Below, one piece after another: positions 1 through 7,512 of a DNA stretch of 11,341 nt. The position numbers were made by a program, and so were the translations under genes. A model generated the notes under the pieces. It worked only from the letters and a program-made list of their open reading frames with translations, was not told the DNA's origin and did not search any database. The stretch is from an uncultured Oscillospiraceae bacterium (GTDB lineage: Bacteria > Bacillota > Clostridia > Oscillospirales > Oscillospiraceae), in assembly GCA_947627085.1 (NCBI GenBank), contig CANQUO010000056.1, positions 1 through 11,341 on the forward strand. The letters run 5' to 3'. Numbering within the stretch: the stretch's first letter is position 1; every line of letters starts with the position of its first letter.

Positions 1-50
1 GGGGGGGGGGGGATTCGGCCCACCCCCTGCCCCCTCCCAGAGGGAGGGGC
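1..50. repeat. Partial palindromic repeat, inverted copy of the 10198-10230 element
   Basis: Bases 18-50, read on the minus strand, match 10198-10230 at 32 of 33 positions. The match continues with the pentamer CGAAT after a one-base indel, so the window begins inside a copy of the palindromic element seen at 10196-10304. It contains a perfect hairpin: arms 31-38 (CCCCTCCC) and 42-49 (GGGAGGGG), loop AGA. The first 12 bases are a pure G run, more likely a contig-end effect in repeat sequence than biology. No gene is visible here. Confidence 0.75.
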
Positions 51-63
51 GTTTGGGGGCGGG

Positions 64-220
64 GGCCTCGCTTCCTCAGTCGCCTGCGGGCGACAGCTCC
101 TCCTACGAGGAGGAGCCAAAGGGGAATAGGGTTGCGGCGGAGCCGCATTGAAATTGGCGCCGGAGGCGCAACCTTTTAGCGCCCCCTCCTCGTAGGAGGG
201 GGGTAGGGGGGAAGCGAGAC
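64..220. repeat. Hairpin-rich intergenic element, copy A (MITE/REP-like)
   Basis: About 155 bp made of successive palindromes: GCTCCTCCT/AGGAGGAGC (96-104 and 108-116, loop ACG), GCGGC-GGA-GCCGC (about 134-146), GCGCC-GGA-GGCGC (about 157-169), and CCCCCTCCT/AGGAGGGGG (182-190 and 194-202, loop CGT). Short terminal inverted repeats CTCGCTTCC (67-75) and GGAAGCGAG (210-218) bound it. Bases 64-173 recur as a direct repeat at 313-423. There is no credible coding sequence inside. It resembles a small non-autonomous palindromic repeat. Family unknown. Confidence 0.75.
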
Positions 221-312
221 CGAAGGGTTATGCCGGCACCTCCGAACGAAGGTGGGGGACGGGATACATTTATATACATTATATATTGGGTGTCAAGGGG
301 GGAGGATGTCGA

Positions 313-423
313 GGCCTCGCTTCCTCAGTCGCCTGCGGGCGACAGCTCCTCCTACGAGGAGGAGCCAAAGGGGAATGGGGTTGCGGCGGAGCCGCGATTG
401 GAATCAGCGCCGAAGGCGCAACC
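313..423. repeat. Hairpin-rich intergenic element, copy B (direct repeat, 3' truncated)
   Basis: Bases 313-395 are identical to 64-146 except for one base (82 of 83). Similarity then continues with a one-base indel and a few substitutions to 423. The right-hand part of copy A, with the CCCCCTCCT hairpin and the GGAAGCGAG end, is missing. The near identity of the two copies, 249 bp apart, suggests a recent duplication or recent insertion of the same element. The stretch 424-580 that follows has no gene and no clear structure beyond G-rich then A/T-rich runs. Confidence 0.8.
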
Positions 424-581
424 ACGGGGTGGGCAAGGGGGAGAAAAATTGGGGGGATTTTTATTTAATTATTGTGCAAATGGGAGAGGGGGGGGAGGGA
501 AATTGGGGCGGTTTGGGGGGTTCAGACTTAATTTTCCGGGGAAATTGCAAAAAAATATGTAAAATGGCGAAAAATTTTTTC

Positions 582-610
582 TTGTATGTTGGGCGAATAT
601 ATGATATAAT
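582..610 (+). promoter_or_regulatory. Candidate promoter of the opp operon
   Basis: A perfect -10 box TATAAT lies at 605-610, with TTGTAT at 582-587 as a weak -35 box (first three bases consensus) at the ideal 17-bp spacing. It sits in the only AT-rich part of the upstream region. Transcription would start near 617, giving a leader of about 160 nt before the oppA GTG at 777. No known riboswitch or T-box pattern was recognised in that leader. Confidence 0.6.
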
Positions 611-776
611 CTCATCTATACGGGATAACTTTAATTCGGCACATTGTCGGAGTATGACATTGTTTGCAGGATTTATTTCGGAAAAATTCAGATTTTTAAA
701 GTGCACTGTCGTTTTATTTACATATGAATTTCCGACAAGTACATTTTAAAATAAATAATTTAAGGAGGAAAAACAA

Positions 777-3029
777 GTGAAAAAGTCCAGAATCCTTTGC
801 CTGGTCCTCGCCCTTGTGATGTGCCTCGGCCTTGTGGCCTGCGGCGGCAACAATGACGGGACCGAGCCCAGCGAGACCAACGGCAACGAAACTACTCCCC
901 CCGCAACCGAGCCCCAGAAGATGGCCGACATCAACAAGCAGGCCGACTTCAATCAGGAAGAGTATGACGAGTCCTGCGACGAGGCTTATAACGAGTCCCT
1001 TGGCGGGTACGACGATTACTACGCGAAGGCCCTCGCCGAGACCGACGACCTGAACCTGCGTTACGCTCTCATGGCTATCGCCGAGGCGAAGCTCCTTGAG
1101 ACCGCCGTGATCTCTCCCTGCCAGACCAACTCCGGTAACTATGCCATAAGCCAGATAGTTCCCCGTACCATGCCCACTGTCAACTGGGGCTATGACGGAC
1201 AGTATAACCCCGGCCGCGCCGTCAAGACTGCCCGTATCGCCAGCCGCCTTCTGACCCCCGCCGAGCGCGCCGACCTCACGGCCAAGTGGAAGGAGTTGGA
1301 CGATCAGAGCGCCTGGTACGCCTATGTTGACCAGTGGGCCGCCGATAACGGCATCACCCTGGCGGACAGCTTCACCACATATTATACCACCGACCCGAAA
1401 ACATGGGACGCCCTGGCCTCCTATCAGGCCAACGAGGGCCAGCCCTGCTCCATGCTCATCGCCGGACTTCTCAACTATGACTGCTACAACAACCTTCAGC
1501 CCGGCACCGCCGAGAGCTGGGAGGTCTCCGAGGACGGCCTTACATACACCTTCCACCTGCGCAAGGGCGTGAAGTGGGTCACCTATCAGGGCACCGAGAT
1601 CGCCGAGCTCACCGCTCAGGACTACGTCTCCGGTCTCCAGCACGCCTGCGACGCTCAGCCCAGCCTGGCAAGCCTGCTCTTCGGCATCATCGCGAATTAT
1701 CAGGAGTACTACGCCGGCGAGGTCACCGATTTCAGCCAGGTCGGCGTAAAGGCTGTTGACGATTACACCGTTCAGTACACCCTGACCGACAAGTACACCT
1801 GGTTCCCCACTCTGACCGGCTACAACGCCCTCTATCCTCTGTGCACCTCTTACTACACCTCTCAGGGCGGTAAGTTCGGCACCGAGTTCAACGCCGCCGC
1901 CGATGATTACCTCTACGGCAAGGACCCCCAGCACATCGCTTACAACGGCGCTTACCTCGTCACCAACTACACCGCGAATAACACCATGGCTTTCACCGCC
2001 AACCCCGCTTACTATGACGCGGAGAACGTGTTCGTCAAGAACGTGACCTTCCGTTACTACGACGGCACCGACGCCCTCGCCAACTACAACAACTTCATGA
2101 GCGGCGTCTACAACGGCGGTATCGGCCTCGGCACTCAGGCCCTTGAGCGCGCCAAGGCCGACGTGGACCCCATCAGCGGCAAGACCTATTTTGAGCAGTA
2201 CGCCTATATCGCGAGCACCATCGGCTATTCCTACATGAGCTGGGCCAACATCAACCGTTACGCTTACGCCAACTACAACGACGAGACAAAGTGCGTATCC
2301 CCCCAGACCGTTGAGGACGCCGCGCGCACTCACGCGGCCCTTCTGAACCAGAATTTCCGTCTGGCTATCTTCACCGCCTTTGACCGCGCCACTTGGAACG
2401 GCATTGCCGTCGGCGAGGAGCTTAAGTCCGCGCGTCTTATCAACTCTTATGTCCCCGGCGACTTCCTGTCCCTGACCGCCGACACCACCGTTGACCTGAA
2501 CGGCACCTCCACCACCTTCCCCGCCGGCACCTACTACGGCGAGATCGTTCAGGCCGCTATCACCTCCGACGGCTATCCCATGAAGGTTTGGGACCCCACC
2601 CTTAACGACGGTGCCGGTTCCTCCATGGGCTTTGACGGCTTCTACAATCCCGAAGCGGCTGTCGACTTCCTGAACAAGGCAATCGACGAGCTGGCCGCCG
2701 AGGGCGTCACCGTGGACGAAAACAACCCCATCTATATCGACATCAACTATAACTCATGGAGCCCGAACGGCTCTCTCCAGGATAACTTCGTCAAGAAGAA
2801 CATCGAGGAGGTCCTGGGCGGCAAGGTCATAATCAACCTTGTTGACACCGTTGACTCCGAGACCAGCACCTATGCCGCTTTCTACGGCGGAACGGGCTAC
2901 ACCAACAACTTTGACATGCAGCTGGGCGGTAACGCCTGGGGCCCCGACTACGGCGATCCTCAGACCTACCTCGACACCATGACCACCCTCGCCAGCGGCT
3001 CCATGCTCCAGAACATCGGTATTTATTAA
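777..3029 (+). CDS. oppA: Oligopeptide ABC transporter substrate-binding lipoprotein, circularly permuted form
   Basis: Extracytoplasmic solute-binding protein (SBP_bac_5/OppA family), lipid-anchored, delivering peptides or a similar ligand to the permease downstream. The GTG start is set by AAGGAGG at 762-768, eight bases upstream. A lipobox LVAC places the lipidated Cys at residue 22, followed by a Thr/Glu/Pro-rich linker (23-50). Residues about 193-735 follow the normal OppA order: GTAESWEVSEDGLTYTFHLR (243-262) near the start and WGPDYGDPQTYLDT (721-734) near the end. The family normally continues about 100 residues past that point, but this protein stops after 16. The missing segment appears instead at residues about 71-145 (YDDYYAKALAETDDLNLRYA, then AEAKLLETAVISP), joined by a linker to the usual N-terminus. 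It is 750 residues against about 540 for enteric OppA. Family assignment is firm. The ligand cannot be told. Confidence 0.93.
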   Translation: MKKSRILCLVLALVMCLGLVACGGNNDGTEPSETNGNETTPPATEPQKMADINKQADFNQEEYDESCDEAYNESLGGYDDYYAKALAETDDLNLRYALMAIAEAKLLETAVISPCQTNSGNYAISQIVPRTMPTVNWGYDGQYNPGRAVKTARIASRLLTPAERADLTAKWKELDDQSAWYAYVDQWAADNGITLADSFTTYYTTDPKTWDALASYQANEGQPCSMLIAGLLNYDCYNNLQPGTAESWEVSEDGLTYTFHLRKGVKWVTYQGTEIAELTAQDYVSGLQHACDAQPSLASLLFGIIANYQEYYAGEVTDFSQVGVKAVDDYTVQYTLTDKYTWFPTLTGYNALYPLCTSYYTSQGGKFGTEFNAAADDYLYGKDPQHIAYNGAYLVTNYTANNTMAFTANPAYYDAENVFVKNVTFRYYDGTDALANYNNFMSGVYNGGIGLGTQALERAKADVDPISGKTYFEQYAYIASTIGYSYMSWANINRYAYANYNDETKCVSPQTVEDAARTHAALLNQNFRLAIFTAFDRATWNGIAVGEELKSARLINSYVPGDFLSLTADTTVDLNGTSTTFPAGTYYGEIVQAAITSDGYPMKVWDPTLNDGAGSSMGFDGFYNPEAAVDFLNKAIDELAAEGVTVDENNPIYIDINYNSWSPNGSLQDNFVKKNIEEVLGGKVIINLVDTVDSETSTYAAFYGGTGYTNNFDMQLGGNAWGPDYGDPQTYLDTMTTLASGSMLQNIGIY

Positions 3030-3066
3030 TCCAACCGCGACAGGCGAGAAACAATTTTAAAGCGAG

Positions 3067-3096
3067 AGGGGGCAGGGACGGTTCCCTGCCCCCTTT
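3067..3096 (+). terminator. Intergenic hairpin, probable partial terminator or mRNA stabiliser between oppA and oppB
   Basis: A perfect 12-bp stem: arm 3067-3078 (AGGGGGCAGGGA) pairs with 3083-3094 (TCCCTGCCCCCT) around a CGGT loop. It is followed by only a short T run (TTT, then TAGCATAGTTTT). The stem is very stable but the U-tract is weak, so partial read-through into oppB is expected. A hairpin at this place commonly lets the binding protein be made in excess over the membrane components. Confidence 0.65.
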
Positions 3097-3147
3097 AGCA
3101 TAGTTTTATACGGCAAATCTTTAAATCGACAGGAAGTGAGCAGACAG

Positions 3148-4740
3148 ATGGGTAAATATATTGTAAAACGACTGCTCCACGGCATTTTCTCTATCATCAT
3201 GGTCATTCTTATCGTAATGATACTTGTATACGGACTTATGAACCGCGATCTGGTATTTGCCAAGGACGGCAACCTTTCAAAGCAGATCAACAACAACAGG
3301 ACGGTATACAAATATCAAAAGTGGGAGGAGTATGGCTATCTTGATTATGTGACCTACGCCGATTACCTTATCATGCTCAAGCAGGACGGGGAGATCGACG
3401 AGGAGACGCGGGCCGCCGCCGCGCCACTGGGCAGGGCGGCAGACGGCTCAAACGATTCCGAGGCCGCTCAGCAGTTCACCGGCAAATTCAGGGAATATTA
3501 CGAATCCCGCGGATATAAGGTCGAGAGACTCGGCGCGGTCCTTTCTCGCGGCCGTATAGCCAACGGCGGCAATCCTCAGTACTTCGCGTATAAAGACAAC
3601 GGCGTTTTGAAGCGCCTTTGGACTTATTTCACCGGCATCTTAAAGGTGGACAACATCCACTACGTACCCGAGGAAAACGATATAGGCGAGCGGGGACTTA
3701 CATTCACGCTGTACGATCCCCTCAAAAACCCCGACGGTGAGAAAAAGGTATTCTCTCCCGCTATCATCGGAAACGGCACGGAGCACAAATATCTTATTTA
3801 TACCGACGATCAATTCCCCTATATCCACCAGAACATGCTGACCGTCCGGCTCGGCGTGTCCTACGCCGTTACCCAGGGCGTGGACGTGTTCCAGACCATG
3901 ACCAGGAATCAGGGCGCGTGGGTCCGGTCCACCGTCACATATCCCACGGGGTTTGTTGAGGAGAGCGCCGACAACCTGCATACGGCGGTCTATGTGCCCG
4001 GGTCCCTGGAAACGAGCCCCATGCTCCAGCAACGCTATACGGACGATTACACCAGCACCATGACTACGCAAAAGAACCCGTCCCGTCTGGGTTACTCCTT
4101 CATTATCGGTATAATCTCCTCCATTTTGGCCTATGTTCTGGGTTTCCCCCTCGGCGTGCTGATGGCCAGATATAAGGAGGGCATACTTGATAAGGTGGGT
4201 ACGGTGTACATCATGTTCATATCCGCCGTTCCCTCATTGGCGTACATATTCATGTTCAAGGGCATCGGCCAGAGCATGGGACTTCCGAATATGTTCGATA
4301 TGGATTCGACCAGTAAAGCGATGTTCATCTTGCCAATCATATCGCTGGCGCTCCCGAGCGTGGCAAGCCTTATGAAGTGGATGCGCCGGTACATGATAGA
4401 CCAGATGAATTCAGACTACGTGAAATTCGCCCGGTCCGGCGGTATGTCGGACACGGAGATATTCTTCAAGCACGTGATGAAGGTGGCGGCCATACCCATC
4501 ATTCAGGGCATACCGGGAACGGTGCTCTTCGCCATGACGGGCGCCCTCATCACCGAGCGGGTGTATCTGGTGCCCGGCGCCGGCGGACTTTTGACTGAGG
4601 CTATCAACATGTACGACAACTCGGTCATCGTGGGCGTGACGCTTTTCTACGCCATACTGTCGGTGCTGTCCCTCATTTTGGGCGACGTGCTGATGGCCAT
4701 GGTGGACCCGAGAATCTCCTTCACGGATAAAGCGAGGTGA
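3148..4740 (+). CDS. oppB: Oligopeptide ABC transporter permease OppB with a very large extracytoplasmic loop
   Basis: Inner-membrane permease that forms half of the translocation channel. The ATG at 3148 is preferred over the in-frame GTG at 3136 because AGGAAGTGA (3131-3139), one mismatch from the ideal AGGAGGTGA, lies eight bases before it. Residues 1-30 hold the typical OppB start (GKYIVKRLL) and first membrane helix. The binding-protein-dependent permease core is at about 315-515 with five helices, including the ATPase-contact (EAA-type) region DYVKFARSGGMSDTEIFFKH (423-442). The C-terminus LGDVLMAMVDPRISF is typical of OppB/DppB. Between helix 1 and the core lie about 275 residues, versus roughly 80 in enteric OppB, so the protein is 530 residues rather than about 306. 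That loop has no recognised domain. The five-base gap to oppC indicates co-translation. Confidence 0.93.
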   Translation: MGKYIVKRLLHGIFSIIMVILIVMILVYGLMNRDLVFAKDGNLSKQINNNRTVYKYQKWEEYGYLDYVTYADYLIMLKQDGEIDEETRAAAAPLGRAADGSNDSEAAQQFTGKFREYYESRGYKVERLGAVLSRGRIANGGNPQYFAYKDNGVLKRLWTYFTGILKVDNIHYVPEENDIGERGLTFTLYDPLKNPDGEKKVFSPAIIGNGTEHKYLIYTDDQFPYIHQNMLTVRLGVSYAVTQGVDVFQTMTRNQGAWVRSTVTYPTGFVEESADNLHTAVYVPGSLETSPMLQQRYTDDYTSTMTTQKNPSRLGYSFIIGIISSILAYVLGFPLGVLMARYKEGILDKVGTVYIMFISAVPSLAYIFMFKGIGQSMGLPNMFDMDSTSKAMFILPIISLALPSVASLMKWMRRYMIDQMNSDYVKFARSGGMSDTEIFFKHVMKVAAIPIIQGIPGTVLFAMTGALITERVYLVPGAGGLLTEAINMYDNSVIVGVTLFYAILSVLSLILGDVLMAMVDPRISFTDKAR

Positions 4741-4745
4741 GCGGC

Positions 4746-5726
4746 ATGGAAGATTTTAACAAAAAATACAACATGACGGACGCGGAGCTGTTCGCCCGGA
4801 TAGACAAGGACGAGCTGGCATCAGAAAAGATAACCGCTCCCCGGTATTCCTACTGGAAGTCGGTTTTCCGGGTGTTCTTCCGCAACAGGGTCAACATCGT
4901 CGTTCTGGTGCTTCTGGCTATCGTGGTGGCCTTCGCTTATATCTATCCCATGATCATCGGATATGATTCGGCGGTCGACCCGTTCATCAACAGCGCAAAT
5001 ATTTCCCTTCAGCACCTCGATCCCAAGGAGGCCATCGATCGCCTCGGCTTCAGCCTGAGCTGGATTTTCGGCACCGGCGCCGGCGGCGGCTCGACATTCA
5101 ACGCCGTCTGGTACGGTTCCAGCATCTCAATCTCCCTGGCGGTCATATGCGCGGCCATAAACATGACCATCGGCACACTGCTGGGCGCGGTGTGGGGCTT
5201 CTCCCGGAAGTTCGACATGATCATGAACGAGGTCTACAACATTCTGGGCAACATCCCCACGGTGCTCCTCCTGTCGGTCATGGTCATGGTCTTTTCACCG
5301 AGCTTCTGGACGCTGGTTTTCGCCATGACGGTCATCGGCTGGCTGGGAATGGCGTACTACATCAGGACGCGAGTTATCATAATCCGGGACCACGAGTATA
5401 ACCTGGCGTCCCGGTGCCTGGGGACCAGCATTTTCAAGATCGCCGTAAAGAACATCCTGCCCTTCATGACCAGCGTCATCGTGCTGGAAATCGCGGCGGC
5501 GATTCCGGGGTATATCTCCTATGAGGTGTTCCTTTCTTACATCGGCCTCGGTATCAACGAGCAGACGTTGGGCCGTCTTATCCAGCAGGCGCAGAACGCC
5601 ATGGTCACCCCGGGCTGGGGCTGGGAGTTCTGGACGCCGGTGGCGGTGGCCAGCGTCATCACCGTGGTGCTGTACGTGACCGGACAGAACCTGGGCGACG
5701 CCAGCGACCCCAGGACCCATATGTGA
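4746..5726 (+). CDS. oppC: Oligopeptide ABC transporter permease OppC
   Basis: Second permease of the importer, partner of OppB. The ATG at 4746 fits best: GAGGTGA (4734-4740) lies five bases upstream and overlaps the oppB stop. An in-frame GTG at 4737 overlaps that stop and has no well-placed ribosome site. A cytoplasmic N-terminus of about 47 residues precedes helix 1 (49-71). The core (about 125-315) has the ATPase-contact segment EYNLASRCLGTSIFKIAVKN (217-236). The family motif FGTDxxGRDxxSR before helix 2 is degenerate here (FGTGAGGGS, 108-116), losing its acidic and arginine residues. The C-terminus NLGDASDPRTHM is a shortened version of the usual NLLGDALRDxLDPR. At 326 residues it is close to family length, making it the least modified Opp component in the operon. 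Confidence 0.93.
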   Translation: MEDFNKKYNMTDAELFARIDKDELASEKITAPRYSYWKSVFRVFFRNRVNIVVLVLLAIVVAFAYIYPMIIGYDSAVDPFINSANISLQHLDPKEAIDRLGFSLSWIFGTGAGGGSTFNAVWYGSSISISLAVICAAINMTIGTLLGAVWGFSRKFDMIMNEVYNILGNIPTVLLLSVMVMVFSPSFWTLVFAMTVIGWLGMAYYIRTRVIIIRDHEYNLASRCLGTSIFKIAVKNILPFMTSVIVLEIAAAIPGYISYEVFLSYIGLGINEQTLGRLIQQAQNAMVTPGWGWEFWTPVAVASVITVVLYVTGQNLGDASDPRTHM

Positions 5727-5739
5727 GGAGGGCGAGCAG

Positions 5740-7497
5740 ATGGACGACAAGAAGGTACTGCTCTCCGTCCGGGACCTGCACGTGAAATTCCGGGTGCGCG
5801 GACGTATACTCACGGCTATCAGGGGGATAGACCTGGATATTTACGAAAATGAGTCGATAGCCATAGTGGGCGAGTCGGGCTCGGGCAAGTCGGTGTTCAC
5901 CAAGACATTCGCGGGGATGCTGGATTCCAACGGGTTCATATCCGAGGGACAGCTTATATTCTCCGACGACGAGCTGGCGGATACGCACGTGGGCAACGGG
6001 TCCGTGGCGCAGAGCTTCATGAAGCACGCGAGGGCGAAGCTGGACGCGAGCTCAAAATACGAGTTCGGCGCCAAGACCTGGCAGGAAATGGAGAGGCTGA
6101 AGGCCGAGCGCGCGGAGCGCATGGGGCTTTCCCATGAGGAGCAGGCGGCGGCGGACAAGGCCCTCAAGGAGCTGACGGACGCGAGGACCAATCTGTTCAA
6201 TTTGAAGCAGACGCTGGACCCCAAGAACCAGAAGGCGGAAATCCGGGACGCGGCGGCGAAGCTGAAGGATTACGACAAGCAGATAAAGGAGCTGAAGGCC
6301 GCGAACGAGGCGAAGGCCAAGGCCCACAAGGCCGCGGCGAAGAACGACGCGGGTTATGAGGCGAATTTCCAGAAGAAGATGGCCGAGTTGAAGGCCCGGT
6401 ACGAGAAGGAGATCGCGGCAACCGTGACGAAGGCGCAGACGGAGCGCAACGAGGTGCTGGCCAAGGAGATATATCTGTCCATCGGGCGGTACGGGTTCAA
6501 TAAGCGGCTCCAGCTCATGAACGGGCTATTGAAGGCGCTGAAAAAGGCCATGATAATGGGCGTCGATCTCGATAACGAGAACGAGCGCAACAAGGTGTTC
6601 GACACGGTGGCCTTCCGGGTGAAGTACCTGGACGAGACGCCGGAGAAGCTCCACGGCACGTGCATACTGAACCTGGCGAACGTGAAGTACGCCAAGGACT
6701 GGAACCAGATACGCGGGCGGCGTATCGCCACGGTGTTCCAGGACCCCATGACGAGCCTCAACCCCATCGTCACCATCGGAAAGCAGATAACCTCCGTGAT
6801 CGTGCGGCATCAGGGCTGCTCCGAGGCGGAGGCGAGGAGAAGGGCCATCGAGCTTATGCACAAGGTGGGTATACCCCACGCGGAGCAACGGTTTGACGAC
6901 TATCCCTTCCAGTATTCCGGAGGTATGAGGCAGAGGATAGTTATCGCTATCGCGCTTTCCTGTCAGCCGAAGATACTTATCTGCGACGAGCCCACAACGG
7001 CGCTGGACGTGACCATCCAGGCGCAGATTTTGAAGCTCATCAAGGACCTTCAGAAGGAATTCGGCTACACCATCGTGTTCATCACCCACGATCTGGGCGT
7101 GGTGGCCAATATCGCGGACCGGGTGGCCGTGCTGTACGCGGGTCAGGTCATCGAGCTTGGCAACGTGGACGAGGTGTTCTACGATCCGCATCATCCGTAT
7201 ACCTGGGCGCTTTTGAGCTCACTTCCACAGCTTGCGCAGAGCGGGTCGAAGCTCTATTCAATCACCGGCACGCCGCCCAGCCTTTACAACAGCATCGTGG
7301 GCGACGCTTTCGCGCCGCGTAACCCGTTCTGTCTGAAAATCGACACCCTGGAGGAGCCGCCCATGTTCAAGGTCACCGAGACGCACTCGGCCAAGACATG
7401 GCTCCTCGACCCCAGAGCGCCGAAGATAGATAAGCCCGAGGGCATTCAGAATATCCATGAGAAGATTCTGGGCGCCTACAACATCGAAGAGATATGA
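5740..7497 (+). CDS. oppD: Oligopeptide ABC transporter ATPase OppD with an internal coiled-coil-like insertion
   Basis: Cytoplasmic ATPase that powers import together with OppF. The ATG start has GAGGAGG (5725-5731) eight bases upstream. All catalytic motifs are intact: Walker A GESGSGKS (44-51), Q-loop VFQDPMTSLNP (332-342), signature YSGGMRQR (392-399), Walker B ILICDEPTTALD (412-423) and H-loop ITHD (448-451). Walker A and Q-loop are normally about 55 residues apart. Here they are about 280 apart because residues about 81-320 form an insertion rich in Lys, Glu and Ala with heptad-like stretches (for example LKDYDKQIKELKAANEAKAK, 175-194). The protein is thus 585 residues instead of about 337. 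The C-terminal OppD/OppF domain is present (GTPPSLYNS, 510-518), but its usual cysteine cluster is mostly lost, leaving Cys531. Confidence 0.93.
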   Translation: MDDKKVLLSVRDLHVKFRVRGRILTAIRGIDLDIYENESIAIVGESGSGKSVFTKTFAGMLDSNGFISEGQLIFSDDELADTHVGNGSVAQSFMKHARAKLDASSKYEFGAKTWQEMERLKAERAERMGLSHEEQAAADKALKELTDARTNLFNLKQTLDPKNQKAEIRDAAAKLKDYDKQIKELKAANEAKAKAHKAAAKNDAGYEANFQKKMAELKARYEKEIAATVTKAQTERNEVLAKEIYLSIGRYGFNKRLQLMNGLLKALKKAMIMGVDLDNENERNKVFDTVAFRVKYLDETPEKLHGTCILNLANVKYAKDWNQIRGRRIATVFQDPMTSLNPIVTIGKQITSVIVRHQGCSEAEARRRAIELMHKVGIPHAEQRFDDYPFQYSGGMRQRIVIAIALSCQPKILICDEPTTALDVTIQAQILKLIKDLQKEFGYTIVFITHDLGVVANIADRVAVLYAGQVIELGNVDEVFYDPHHPYTWALLSSLPQLAQSGSKLYSITGTPPSLYNSIVGDAFAPRNPFCLKIDTLEEPPMFKVTETHSAKTWLLDPRAPKIDKPEGIQNIHEKILGAYNIEEI

Positions 7498-7512
7498 GAG
7501 GAGGCGGACAGC

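Noticed and set aside
1..12. Run of 12 G residues as a biological tract
   Set aside because: It sits exactly at the sequence edge inside a repeat element, where an assembly or sequencing artefact is more likely.
64..423. Possible CRISPR array
   Set aside because: There are only two repeat copies of about 110 bp, 249 bp apart, with no series of unique spacers.
230..749. Overlapping plus-strand open frames of 110 and 165 codons in the upstream region
   Set aside because: They run through palindromic repeats and the promoter, with Gly/Arg-rich or A/T-driven sequence, no ribosome site and no protein character.
617..776. Riboswitch or T-box in the oppA leader
   Set aside because: No conserved T-box, purine, SAM or other familiar core was recognised. 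Only a short repeated ACATTGT is visible.
714..2333. Long open frame of 539 codons on the minus strand
   Set aside because: It lies antisense to oppA, has low-complexity Val/Gly/Leu-rich sequence from GC-biased codon shadows, and has no ribosome site or family features.
2934..3029. oppA read as a truncated pseudogene
   Set aside because: The missing C-terminal segment is found at the N-terminus, the frame is clean for 750 codons and the start, lipobox and codon use are normal, so permutation explains it better than decay.
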